Shown: positions 26,294-34,498 of the stretch, piece after piece | How positions within the stretch are numbered: position 1 is the first letter of the stretch | How the letters are laid out: each line of letters starts with the position of its first letter | Program-made: the position numbers and the translations under genes | NCBI RefSeq assembly: GCF_006516955.1 | Contig: NZ_VHLG01000010.1 | Coordinates: 179,157 to 243,156, forward strand | Length of the DNA: 64,000 bases | Source: Martelella alba | GTDB lineage: Bacteria; Pseudomonadota; Alphaproteobacteria; Rhizobiales; Rhizobiaceae | Direction: 5' to 3' | Notes under the pieces: model-generated | What the model was told of the DNA's origin: nothing | The model's database searches: none | The model's input: the letters and a program-made list of their open reading frames with translations, nothing else

Positions 26294-27225
26294 TGCGGCC
26301 CCGCTGCATTCGCGATCACGGCCGCACGGCTGACCCGGCCGATCAGAGCCCCGTCACGGCGCACCGGCAGGGCATCACGCCCGGACCAGAGCATTTCGGC
26401 CAGCGCATCCTTGAGCGAGGTTGACACATCGACGGCGTTCCCGGCGGCCTCTCCCTGTTCCACGAAAGGACCAATTGTCTCAAGCGACATCAGCCGGAAA
26501 GCACGCTCACCGCTGCCGAGCAATTCACCGACGAAATCGGTCGCAGGACGGGCAATGATCTCGGCGGGGCGTGCATATTGCAATAGCCGGCCCTCACTCA
26601 TCACCGCGATCTTCGAACCAAGCAGGATCGCCTCGTCCATATCATGCGTCACCAGCACCACCGTGGTGGAGAGATCCCGCTGGATCGCCAGCAGATCCTC
26701 CTGCGCCGATCGTCGGATGATCGGATCGAGAGCGCCGAAAGGCTCATCCATCAAAAGGACGCTCGGCCCTGCCGCCAAAGCGCGGGCAACGCCGATGCGC
26801 TGCTGCTGGCCACCGGAAAGCTCATGCGGCATGCGATGGCGATATTGACCGGGTTCGAGATGAAACAGCGCCAGCAATTCATCGACGCGCATGTCGATGC
26901 GCTTCCTGTCCCAGCCGAGCAGCTTTGGCACGGTGGCAATATTCTCGGCGACGGTTCGATGCGGAAAAAGGCCATGACCCTGGATGGCATAGCCGATGCC
27001 GCGCCTGAGTTCATAGGCTGGCAAGTCGCGATTGTCGCGGCCGTCAATACGGATCGTGCCGGACGTCGGCTCGACAAGCCGGTTGATCATCCGCATCAGC
27101 GTTGTCTTGCCGGAACCGGATGTGCCGACAATCGCCGTGATTTCGCCGGTCTCGACCGTCAGCGACACATCATCAACGGCGGCGGCGCCATTATAGATCT
27201 TGGTGATGGCGTCGATCTCGATCAT
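26290..27225 (-). CDS. OpuC/Yeh-type ABC transporter ATPase
   Basis: A 311-residue ATPase of the proline/glycine betaine family. Walker A is GTSGSGKTT, signature LSGGQQQRIGVARALA, Walker B LLMDEPFGALD, switch VTHDMDEA. The tail (about 240-310) resembles a shortened CBS-like regulatory region (MLWSGRDALPVRRDGALIGRVSR), as in betaine ATPases, where it can tune uptake to ionic strength. It overlaps both flanking permease genes by 4 bp. It shares its operon with catabolic enzymes rather than osmoregulation genes. Confidence 0.88.
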   Translation of the reverse strand: MIEIDAITKIYNGAAAVDDVSLTVETGEITAIVGTSGSGKTTLMRMINRLVEPTSGTIRIDGRDNRDLPAYELRRGIGYAIQGHGLFPHRTVAENIATVPKLLGWDRKRIDMRVDELLALFHLEPGQYRHRMPHELSGGQQQRIGVARALAAGPSVLLMDEPFGALDPIIRRSAQEDLLAIQRDLSTTVVLVTHDMDEAILLGSKIAVMSEGRLLQYARPAEIIARPATDFVGELLGSGERAFRLMSLETIGPFVEQGEAAGNAVDVSTSLKDALAEMLWSGRDALPVRRDGALIGRVSRAAVIANAAGPQ

Positions 27226-28436
27226 GCCGGCCTCCCCTCTTCTGACATTGTCCTGCCCCGGCTCTGGCTCAGCTCGACGGCGGCATCAAGCAGGATCGCG
27301 GCGGCAAAGGCCATGCCGACCACCGGCATGGCACCGAGCAACACCAGATCGGTCGCCGTCTGACTGATGCCCTGAAACACGAATGTGCCGTAGCCGCCGC
27401 CGCCGATCAGACCGGCAATGACGGCCAGGCCGATATTCTGCACCAGCACGATGCGGATGCCGGTCAGGATCACCGGAAAGGCCAGCGGCAATTCGATGGA
27501 AAATAGCAACTGGTGCGCGGTCATGCCCATGCCACGGGCTGCATCGCGCGCCGCACCCGGAACACCGTCAAGACCGGCCACCGTATTGGAGACAACTGGC
27601 AGAAGCGAATAGGCAAACAACGCCACAAAGGCCGGCGCAAAGCCGATACCGGCAATACCAAGCGCAGCTGCCCCGGGCACGTGAGTGCCAACCCAGGCGA
27701 GCGGTGCAATCAACAGGCCAAACAGCGCCATGGAGGGAATGGTTTGCAGGACATTGAGCGCATTGAGGATGGCTGCACGGATACGCGACACGCGGAAGCA
27801 GACAATACCAAGCGGAATGCCAACAATGCTTGCCGCCACCAGCGAGCCGAAAGCAAGCTCTATATGTGTGCGTCCCTCGCTCCAGAAGGCGCTGGCGCGA
27901 TTATGATATTCCTTCAGCAGCGACAGATCATTCCAGGCACCGGAGACAAGCAGAAGCGCTATCGCCGCCATGGCAAGGCACAGAAACCCGATCCGTTTCA
28001 GCGGTGAAAGCTTCAGCCTGACCGTGGCATCGGCAAGCGCTATCGAAAAGGCAAACAGCATCAGATAGAAACTGCCGCCCGGTGAGACCCGGGCATAATT
28101 ATTGTCAGCCGGGGTGAGATAGACGCCCGCGCGGCCGACGGCAACCGCAAGAAGCGCGATCACAGTAATGCTGACGGCCAGTCGCAGACGAACGGACGTC
28201 CGCAGAAAAAGCAGGAGTGACACCAGCAGCACTGCCGCGATCACGGCCATGGCCTGAGCCGGCGGCAGCGCCGACCAGATCATCTCGCCATTGGCCGGCA
28301 CGATCCTGTTCGCACGAAGCAGCGCGAAAGGTTGCAGGCTGAGTGAAAACACCACAATTGCCGCGATAATGACCCCGAGCTTGTCCGGCCAGATCCGGCT
28401 TTTTGTTGCAAGCGCAGACGCGCCATGTGCGGGCAT
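27222..28436 (-). CDS. OpuC/Yeh-type ABC transporter permease (long form)
   Basis: A 404-residue permease (YehY-like), longer than the usual 210-250 because about 180 extra N-terminal residues form several additional membrane helices. The transport core lies at about 190-390, with coupling loop DAARGMGMTAHQLLFSIELPLAFP and the family motif QTIPSMALFGLLIAPL. It lies between the binding protein (84 nt upstream) and the ATPase (4-bp overlap). A hairpin CCCGACA/TGTCGGG (28449-28455 with 28477-28483) in the gap before it may favour higher expression of the binding protein. Confidence 0.86.
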   Translation of the reverse strand: MPAHGASALATKSRIWPDKLGVIIAAIVVFSLSLQPFALLRANRIVPANGEMIWSALPPAQAMAVIAAVLLVSLLLFLRTSVRLRLAVSITVIALLAVAVGRAGVYLTPADNNYARVSPGGSFYLMLFAFSIALADATVRLKLSPLKRIGFLCLAMAAIALLLVSGAWNDLSLLKEYHNRASAFWSEGRTHIELAFGSLVAASIVGIPLGIVCFRVSRIRAAILNALNVLQTIPSMALFGLLIAPLAWVGTHVPGAAALGIAGIGFAPAFVALFAYSLLPVVSNTVAGLDGVPGAARDAARGMGMTAHQLLFSIELPLAFPVILTGIRIVLVQNIGLAVIAGLIGGGGYGTFVFQGISQTATDLVLLGAMPVVGMAFAAAILLDAAVELSQSRGRTMSEEGRPA

Positions 28437-28519
28437 TGCGGCCCCCTTCCCGACATGTCTCAGACTGTTTCAGTGGTGTCGGGCCAGCGATCCGCCGGCC
28501 CGGAATGAAGCGCGATCGT

Positions 28520-29437
28520 TTATTTCACGAAACCCTTGGACGACAGGAAGTCGGAAGCCACGGCATCGGCCGGTTCGCCACCGACCTGAACACGGCCGTT
28601 CAGATCCTGAAGCGTTTCAAGATCGAGCGCCTCGAAGATCGGCTTCAAGATATCGGCGATGGCCGGATATTCGTTCAGGACCGCTTCGCGGATGATCGGG
28701 GTCGGCAGATAGACCGGCTGCACACCCTTGTCATCCGTCATCACCTTCAGACCGGACGGCGCGATGCCACCGTCGGTACCGTAGACCATTGCCGCATTGG
28801 CACCGGAAGTCTGGTTGGCAGCAGCGGCAATGGTCGCCGCCGTATCGCCACCGGAAAGCGTGATCAGCTGGCTTGAATCGAGGTGGAAGTCATAGGCCTT
28901 CTCGAATGCCGGAAGCGCCGAGGCCGAGGTAACGAATTCGGACGAGGCTGCCAGCTTGATCTTGCCGCCGCCAGAGACGTACTGGCCGAGCTCGGTCAGA
29001 TCGGTGAGATTGTTTTCCTCGGCAATGTCCTTGCGGAGGGCGATCGCCCAGGTATTGTTGGCGTTGGCCGGTGTCAGCCAGACGATCTTGTTGGCGTCGT
29101 AGTCGAGCTTCTTGGCTTCCTCATAGCCCTGCTGGGCATTGTTCCAGACAGGAAGGTCAGTCTTGTTGAAGAAGAAGGCGGCATTGCCGGTATATTCGGG
29201 ATAGATGTCAATCTGCCCCTGAATAATCGCCTGGCGAACAATCGGTGTCCCGCCGAGCTGGATCTTGTTGGTCACGGCAATGTCATTGGCCTTCAGAGCC
29301 TGAAGGATGATGTTGCCGAGCACGCCACCCTCGGTGTCGATCTTCGAGGACACCACGACCGGATCAGCAGCAGCGGCGGAGAAGGCGGTGAAAGCGGCAA
29401 GAGCGAGCATGCCGGAAAATTGCAAAAGACGTTTCAT
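28520..29437 (-). CDS. OsmF/EgtU-like substrate-binding protein, candidate ergothioneine receptor
   Basis: A 305-residue secreted protein. ATG 29437 has GAGGGAAA upstream and begins a signal peptide ending near AFSAAAA. The type II periplasmic fold of the glycine betaine family is recognisable from QGQIDIYPEYTGNAAFFF near residue 82, LTPANANNTWAIALRKD and KIKLAASSEFVTSASALPAFEKAYDF. These receptors bind quaternary ammonium groups in an aromatic box. EgtU proteins that bind ergothioneine belong to this superfamily. With ergothionase-type and S-Me-THD genes in the same operon, ergothioneine is the most likely ligand, though choline, betaine or carnitine cannot be excluded from sequence. Confidence 0.8.
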   Translation of the reverse strand: MKRLLQFSGMLALAAFTAFSAAAADPVVVSSKIDTEGGVLGNIILQALKANDIAVTNKIQLGGTPIVRQAIIQGQIDIYPEYTGNAAFFFNKTDLPVWNNAQQGYEEAKKLDYDANKIVWLTPANANNTWAIALRKDIAEENNLTDLTELGQYVSGGGKIKLAASSEFVTSASALPAFEKAYDFHLDSSQLITLSGGDTAATIAAAANQTSGANAAMVYGTDGGIAPSGLKVMTDDKGVQPVYLPTPIIREAVLNEYPAIADILKPIFEALDLETLQDLNGRVQVGGEPADAVASDFLSSKGFVK

Positions 29438-29480
29438 TTTCGTTTCCCTCTTGGTGCGGTTCAGGTCCGACGTCAGGTCA

Positions 29481-31037
29481 TCATGCGGATGCCGTTGACA
29501 ACGGCGCAAGAGCAAAAAAACAATCGAGAATGGAAAGCGGCGCCTGGCCTATCAATGCCGCCATGGTCGCGTCCGATCCGAGCTCCTCCTCGATCTGTTC
29601 GACCTCGGCCGATATCGGCCGGTCCTTGCGGTAAAATGCGGAATGTTTCCGGACGATCTCGTAGATATAGGCCGCGATTCCGCTCGGACAATCACCTGTC
29701 AAATCAATCGCCTGCGCTGCCAGCAGCGCCTCCAGGCCTGCCATGCGTCGCAACGCGCGGACCTGTCGCTCGAAGCGCTCCACCACCAGCGGCAGGAAGG
29801 CGGCTTCGTCTTCAATCCCCCCCGCGACCACAAGGGCCTGGGGCGAGATCGGTGCGGTCAGCGACAATGTTCGCACGAACATGTCACCCGCAAGTTTCAG
29901 CAGCGGGCCAAACCCCGTTGCAACGGTCCCCGGCGGCACCAGATTGACCGGCAGATCACGGCGGCCGCCATTGGCAAGGATCACGCTGCGATTGTAGATG
30001 TTGCGCGCCACATGGGCAATCGAGATCTGGGCTGCCTGAAGGTAGATCGTGACATCAAGCGGAAGCGAACCGCCGGAAGTGAGCACCTCGTTGCCGATCA
30101 CCACCGGGTTGTCATCCGTGCGGCCCGTCGCCTCAAGCAGCGTTTTCCCGGCAATCGCAAGGCTTTCAATCGCCGTCCCGAAGACCTGCGGCATCATTCT
30201 GAGGCTGAGTGGATCCTGAATATGGGTTGCTTCAGCCCAGGGCCATGCCTCGGCGGACCGCATGAGCCAGCTGCCGATCTCCGCATGCGCGACCGTGCCA
30301 ACCTCCACCACCGAGCGCCAGGGCGCACGCGAGGCGCCGAGCGAACCGGCTACGGCAAGTCCCGTCGCCAGCAGTACGCGCACGGCCAGAGCCGCCTTGT
30401 GCAGGGCGGAAGCCGAAGAGGCATAGCCAACCGCATTCAGCGAGAAAGAGGCAAGTGAATCACGCGGCTCCATCGACAGCGGTTTCAGCCCGGCTTTTTC
30501 AAACGCTTCCGTGACCGGCATGCGCTCCCCACGGTAGAAGGCTTCGCCAACGCCGGTCAGAGCGGCCCCCACCTGCCCCATCAAACCGATATCGGCACAG
30601 CCGATCGAGCCGGTGCGGCGCACGACCGGAATGCAATCGGTCCGCAACAAATCGCTGAACGCCTCGACCAGATCCAGCGAGCAGCCAACACGCCCGGTGA
30701 GTGCCGTATTGATGCGGATGGCAATCGCATTGCGCACCACATCAACCGGAAAGGCCTCACCCGTTCCGAAATGATGCGCGCGCACCAGACCGAGATTGAA
30801 ATCCTGAAGCATTTCCGGCGTCCACTCGACATCCTTCATCGCACCGACGCCGGTATTGGCACCGTAAATGCTGGCACCATGGGCAAGCTGGTCTTCAACC
30901 ACGCCACGCGCCCGGTTGATCCGCTCAATGCCAGCCTGGGTCATGACCGGAAGGGCACGCCCGGCGCCGATCTTCGCCAAGGACGCAAAGCTCAGCGGCT
31001 TGCCAGTCAGCATGATCGTTTCGAGCGGCGGATGCAT
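29481..31037 (-). CDS. HAL-fold lyase lacking the MIO triad, probable ergothionase
   Basis: A 518-residue member of the histidine/aromatic ammonia-lyase fold. The start ATG 31037 has AGGAG 8 nt upstream. The loop carrying the catalytic tyrosine is conserved (IYGANTGVGAMKD, about 55-67), as is RTDDNPVV later on. In true ammonia-lyases GSVGASGDLAPL forms the MIO electrophile from Ala-Ser-Gly. Here the same position reads GSIGCADIGL (about 142-151), so Ser is missing and MIO cannot form. Ergothionases, which release trimethylamine from ergothioneine to give thiourocanate, are HAL relatives reported to use acid/base catalysis without MIO. First gene of the operon, opposite the LysR regulator. Confidence 0.8.
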   Translation of the reverse strand: MHPPLETIMLTGKPLSFASLAKIGAGRALPVMTQAGIERINRARGVVEDQLAHGASIYGANTGVGAMKDVEWTPEMLQDFNLGLVRAHHFGTGEAFPVDVVRNAIAIRINTALTGRVGCSLDLVEAFSDLLRTDCIPVVRRTGSIGCADIGLMGQVGAALTGVGEAFYRGERMPVTEAFEKAGLKPLSMEPRDSLASFSLNAVGYASSASALHKAALAVRVLLATGLAVAGSLGASRAPWRSVVEVGTVAHAEIGSWLMRSAEAWPWAEATHIQDPLSLRMMPQVFGTAIESLAIAGKTLLEATGRTDDNPVVIGNEVLTSGGSLPLDVTIYLQAAQISIAHVARNIYNRSVILANGGRRDLPVNLVPPGTVATGFGPLLKLAGDMFVRTLSLTAPISPQALVVAGGIEDEAAFLPLVVERFERQVRALRRMAGLEALLAAQAIDLTGDCPSGIAAYIYEIVRKHSAFYRKDRPISAEVEQIEEELGSDATMAALIGQAPLSILDCFFALAPLSTASA

Positions 31038-31261
31038 GATTTCATCTCCTGGGCATGGCACTTTGGCAGACCTTAGGGCAGATCAGGCCGTGGAAAAACA
31101 GGGATCGATCTTCCCAATATGCTCCATCCTTACCCGTTTCAGCACCGTTCGGCCTGCGTTGAAAAAAGCCTATTGGATAAGTGACCAAAAGAGCATATCC
31201 CAGATCCTGAACGGGTGATGCATCATTTTTACGCATCGTCGGTTCTGCTCAAAATGGAGGC
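31038..31261. promoter_or_regulatory. Divergent control region of the putative ergothioneine operon
   Basis: Between the lyase and LysR genes, ATATGCTC (31117-31124) and GAGCATAT (31191-31198) are perfect inverted copies 66 nt apart, and a 10-bp palindrome TGATGCATCA lies at 31216-31225. LysR regulators commonly bind paired sites in such divergent regions. A regulator with two HTH domains could contact spaced elements, but assignment of these sites is inference. Confidence 0.45.
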
Positions 31262-32425
31262 ATGATGGATAGCTGGTCCTTCATCGCGGTTGAACGGGTT
31301 TTTCGCGCCGGCGGCATTCGTGCCGCTGCCCGCGCTCTGGGCCGCCCGGCCGCCAATGTCGCCGCTGCCGTTGAGCGCGTCGAAAGCGCTCTTGCACAAA
31401 ATCTGTTTCGAGCGGCAGGCCAGCGCCTTGTCGCAACCCTTGAGGGACGCAGGCTGATGCCGGACATTGCCCGCTGTGCCGATGCAGCCCGCGATCTGGC
31501 AGCGCTCTCCCGTCAGGATCCGACACGGTTTTCCGTGTCACTTCCCGCATTGTTCCGCTTTTGCGAAGTGGCACGCAGCGGCAGCATCCGAAAGGCAGCC
31601 ATGACGATCCGCATCGGCCAGCCGCAATTATCGCGCCAGATGTCGAGCCTTGAAAAGGCCTTCGGGCGCCCCTTGCTGGCGCGCGCGCCGGACGGGATCA
31701 CCCTGCTGCCCGATGGCACGGACGTCCTTGCCCATGCCGAAGTCATGGAAGCGATATGGCGACGTCTGACCCGCACGGCCGGTCACCAGTTTCGTCGCGC
31801 CGAGGCAACGGGCCGGCTTGGCTCCATCATTCCGCTTGGCCCGGAAAGCAGCATCGCCAAAAGTCTTGCCGCGCTCGCGGCGCGCTGGATGAGCGAACGC
31901 CCTGCTCATCCGCTTTTCATCTCCTCCACCACGGCCGAGGATCTCCTCAACGGGCTTCAGCGCGGCATCTATGATCTCGCATTGCTGGATGTCGACCATG
32001 TCAGCGAACCGCTTGAGCGCCGCGTCATTGCCCGGACGGGTCTGGCGCTTGTCGGACATGAAGCGCTTTTTTCCGGTCCCTCGGGAAAGCTGGAAACCAT
32101 CCTGAAGGAGCAGCCGATCGTCGTTCCAAGCCTGAGAAGCGGGTTGCGACAGAAGGCAACGACCCTGATTGCCGCCCATCTGAGCGACAGTGAACGGGAC
32201 GCGATGCATCTGCTTGAAGTGGACTCCCTGCCCGTGATCGTCAATCTCCTTTTGGAGCATGGCTTCGTCGCGGTTCTGCCGCGCTCCGCCTTCATGACCA
32301 TGAAGGCCCCGCTTGGCGCGATTGCACTTGGCCCGGCCTATGACCTGACCCTGTCGCTCGCCTGGCTGCCGCGCCCGGCATCACGTCGCCTTGCCGAGCG
32401 CGTCCTGGCGATGCTGGCCCTGTAA
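31262..32425 (+). CDS. LysR-family regulator with two tandem N-terminal HTH domains
   Basis: 387 residues against about 300 for ordinary LysR proteins. Residues 5-80 form one LysR-like winged HTH (FIAVERVFRAGGIRAAARAL, then VAAAVERVESALAQNLFRA). Residues about 95-165 form a second, better conserved one (LFRFCEVARSGSIRKAAMTI, then QPQLSRQMSSLEKAFGRPLL). A normal effector-binding domain follows, starting near 180. The extra length is thus a second DNA-binding domain and not a fusion to an enzyme. It starts at ATG 31262 with GGAGG upstream; the next codon is also ATG. It diverges from the lyase-transporter operon and presumably controls it in response to ergothioneine or thiourocanate (inference). 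Confidence 0.85.
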   Translation: MMDSWSFIAVERVFRAGGIRAAARALGRPAANVAAAVERVESALAQNLFRAAGQRLVATLEGRRLMPDIARCADAARDLAALSRQDPTRFSVSLPALFRFCEVARSGSIRKAAMTIRIGQPQLSRQMSSLEKAFGRPLLARAPDGITLLPDGTDVLAHAEVMEAIWRRLTRTAGHQFRRAEATGRLGSIIPLGPESSIAKSLAALAARWMSERPAHPLFISSTTAEDLLNGLQRGIYDLALLDVDHVSEPLERRVIARTGLALVGHEALFSGPSGKLETILKEQPIVVPSLRSGLRQKATTLIAAHLSDSERDAMHLLEVDSLPVIVNLLLEHGFVAVLPRSAFMTMKAPLGAIALGPAYDLTLSLAWLPRPASRRLAERVLAMLAL

Positions 32426-32429
32426 GATC

Positions 32430-33113
32430 TTATTCGTCCAGCGGATCGACCGGAATGTCGGCCTCGACCGGCACTGTCTCGTTCTGCAAAAGCCCGGCAT
32501 CATTGAGCGCTTCTATATCCGGCAGTTCGCGCAGGCTCTCCATGCCGAACGCTGAAAGGAACTGCATCGTTGTCACATAGGTATAGGGCGCGCCCGGCGT
32601 CGGACTGCGCGGCCCCGATGTGATCATACCGGCGCCGCGCAGGGAACCGATCGTATCGCGGCTGACTTCGCGGCCGAAAATCGCCGATAGCTGGCTGCGC
32701 GTGATTGGCTGAAGATAGCCGATCGCTGCCAGCACCGTTGTCTCATATTCAGACAGCGCCGCCGTGGCCGAGCGCGTTGGCACCGTTGCTGCACGGATCG
32801 CATCGGCGAAGCGCGGACGCGTACGATGTTGCCAGCCGCCAGCCACGAAAACCAGTTCATAGGGCCGGTCGGCAAGCTCGGTATTGAGATCATCAATCAG
32901 CAGATCGATGCTGCATGCCGTGCCGACAAGCGGTGACAGGACATCACGCGGAACAGGCTCCGAGGCTGCAAAGATCACCGCCTCGACCCGTTGCATCCAC
33001 TCACGCCACCTGAGCGCCTGCGGCAAATGCTGAAGCTCGCGATCGAAAAGCCTCTCCTGCCGATCGGTCCGGCTGCGCCGCCGCGCTGGTCTTGCTGATC
33101 CCGTATTCGCCAT
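32430..33113 (-). CDS. scpB: ScpB-like segregation/condensation protein
   Basis: A 227-residue protein of the ScpB family, a winged-helix partner of SMC-ScpA condensin. Recognisable segments are RVEAVIFAASEPVPRDVLSPLVG (N-terminal winged helix) and LSEYETTVLAAIGYLQPITRSQLSAIFGREVS followed by GAPYTYVTTMQFLSAFG (second winged helix). The start is ATG 33113; an in-frame TTG at 33119 overlaps the upstream stop. It is longer at the basic N-terminus than typical ScpB. No SMC or ScpA gene is nearby. Paired with DUF1403 close to repABC it looks like a replicon-borne copy with a role in plasmid/chromid maintenance. Confidence 0.82.
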   Translation of the reverse strand: MANTGSARPARRRSRTDRQERLFDRELQHLPQALRWREWMQRVEAVIFAASEPVPRDVLSPLVGTACSIDLLIDDLNTELADRPYELVFVAGGWQHRTRPRFADAIRAATVPTRSATAALSEYETTVLAAIGYLQPITRSQLSAIFGREVSRDTIGSLRGAGMITSGPRSPTPGAPYTYVTTMQFLSAFGMESLRELPDIEALNDAGLLQNETVPVEADIPVDPLDE

Positions 33114-33115
33114 GA

Positions 33116-34072
33116 TCAAATCCCGTAGATGCGAAAAGAGGAACGGCCCGACAATTCACGCACGGCACCAAGTGCCTCCAGTCGCTGAAACATCCGCATC
33201 GACGCCCAGCGTGACAGACCCGAGGCCGGCACGGTGGCCGGCACGGCATCCTGTCCAAGAAGCATCGCATAGATCCGATCGGCACCCTTGGTGCGGACCT
33301 GACGTCGTGCGGCAAGCAGGCGATCCGCCCCCCTTGCAACAGTTGATGCAAGTCTGAGTGCCATGTCGGCGCTTTCCACAACCGCCATCGCAACGGCAGC
33401 CGCAAAACCTGTATCACCCGGCATGATACGCCCCCTGCCCTGCCCGGAGCGAAAGGCGGCTCCATAGCGCGCCGTCATCATAAGTGGCACAGGATGTGTC
33501 CAGTTCAGCCGATTGGCAATCACGAGATCGGCCAGCCCAAAGGCCAACGCTTCTGCTTCAGGATGGTTCTCGTAGCAACGCCGGACAAGCTCGGCTGCGG
33601 CAATGGGCGGAGCACTTGCCGACTGGAGCGCATCGTCAAGAAGGTCGATTGCTGCATCGATCAGCTGCGGCGAGGGCAAGCCGAGAGCGACAGCAAGATT
33701 GCGAACCCGCGCAGCGCCGATGCCGCTGTCACGCGCTGATAGCCCGGCAAAGCCTGAAACCATGGCACCGGCTGGTCCCGGATCGCCATCTGGTGGCGTC
33801 AGCAAAACCGCATCCCGCAGCATCGCCTCATCTTCACGCCGGCCGGCAAGGCGCACCGCCGCTGCCGCGCAACGAAGCGCCTGTCTATTGCGCCAGCACC
33901 CCGCCCAGACTGGCGCACGCACGCTCAGATCATCAAGGCATTTCAGCGCCGCTCCCGCAGCAAAGGCCGCATCGGCAAGGCTCTCGCGATTTCGTCGCGA
34001 TATCGCCCAGCCCGGTATTTGTGGAACAGGCAAATCTGAGGTCTCTGTGCCCTGCTTGGCAGGCCCCGGCAT
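33116..34072 (-). CDS. DUF1403-family protein
   Basis: A 318-residue, Ala-rich helical protein of unknown function (DUF1403). The start ATG 34072 has AAAGGA 6 nt upstream; the longer frame to 34228 is not needed. Conserved stretches include GWAISRRNRESLADAAFAAGAAL near residue 24 and NRLNWTHPVPLMMTARYG near 200. The C-terminus (ASMRMFQRLEALGAVRELSGRSSFRIYGI) looks like a winged-helix or DNA-contacting tail. It is translationally linked to the ScpB-like gene. This pairing near repABC is seen on other alphaproteobacterial replicons (general knowledge), suggesting a segregation-related role. Confidence 0.78.
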   Translation of the reverse strand: MPGPAKQGTETSDLPVPQIPGWAISRRNRESLADAAFAAGAALKCLDDLSVRAPVWAGCWRNRQALRCAAAAVRLAGRREDEAMLRDAVLLTPPDGDPGPAGAMVSGFAGLSARDSGIGAARVRNLAVALGLPSPQLIDAAIDLLDDALQSASAPPIAAAELVRRCYENHPEAEALAFGLADLVIANRLNWTHPVPLMMTARYGAAFRSGQGRGRIMPGDTGFAAAVAMAVVESADMALRLASTVARGADRLLAARRQVRTKGADRIYAMLLGQDAVPATVPASGLSRWASMRMFQRLEALGAVRELSGRSSFRIYGI

Positions 34073-34498
34073 GGTACGTCCTTTGATTCGAGCGCTTTGT
34101 AGCGGATATCTATCTATAACCGCACATCCTGTCGGGATCAACGATACCGCTGATTTGCCTGCGAATCTGACACACTGGCCAGCGTAACACGAAACATCGC
34201 GCTGTGCCCCTGATAAAGCAGTGCCCATTATAATGCGACTATAGATGTTTAATATTTCCTTTCATCTACTATTGATTGCATTTATGGCGGCACAAAACCA
34301 CACGGTGATTTTGACCAGAAGATCTTTCAGCAGCCTGTCCGGTCCGAGGAAACAGGCTGCCTGCCTCAGCCGGATCGTCATCTGAAAAACGGCAACAGCG
34401 TCAGCCATTGACGCGATGAAGACGCATTGGTCCGGCGATCATCGCCACTCGGTGGCCGTTTGGACGCCATACAGAATGACGCCAGAAAAGACGAAGAC
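34073..34498. other. Intergenic region, no gene seen
   Basis: It contains an AT-rich tract at 34228-34290 that could hold the promoters of the DUF1403-scpB pair (minus) and of the following small gene (plus). No repeats or known sites were recognised. Confidence 0.5.

Noticed and set aside
22717..31037. Interpretation as an ordinary histidine utilisation (hut) operon
   Set aside because: The HAL homologue lacks the MIO triad, the urocanase homologue lacks the signature Cys, there is no hutI/hutG/hutF, and an S-Me-THD protein is present.
32050..32058. TGTCGGACA, a near match to the GntR operator
   Set aside because: It lies deep inside the LysR coding sequence with no promoter context, and is probably chance.
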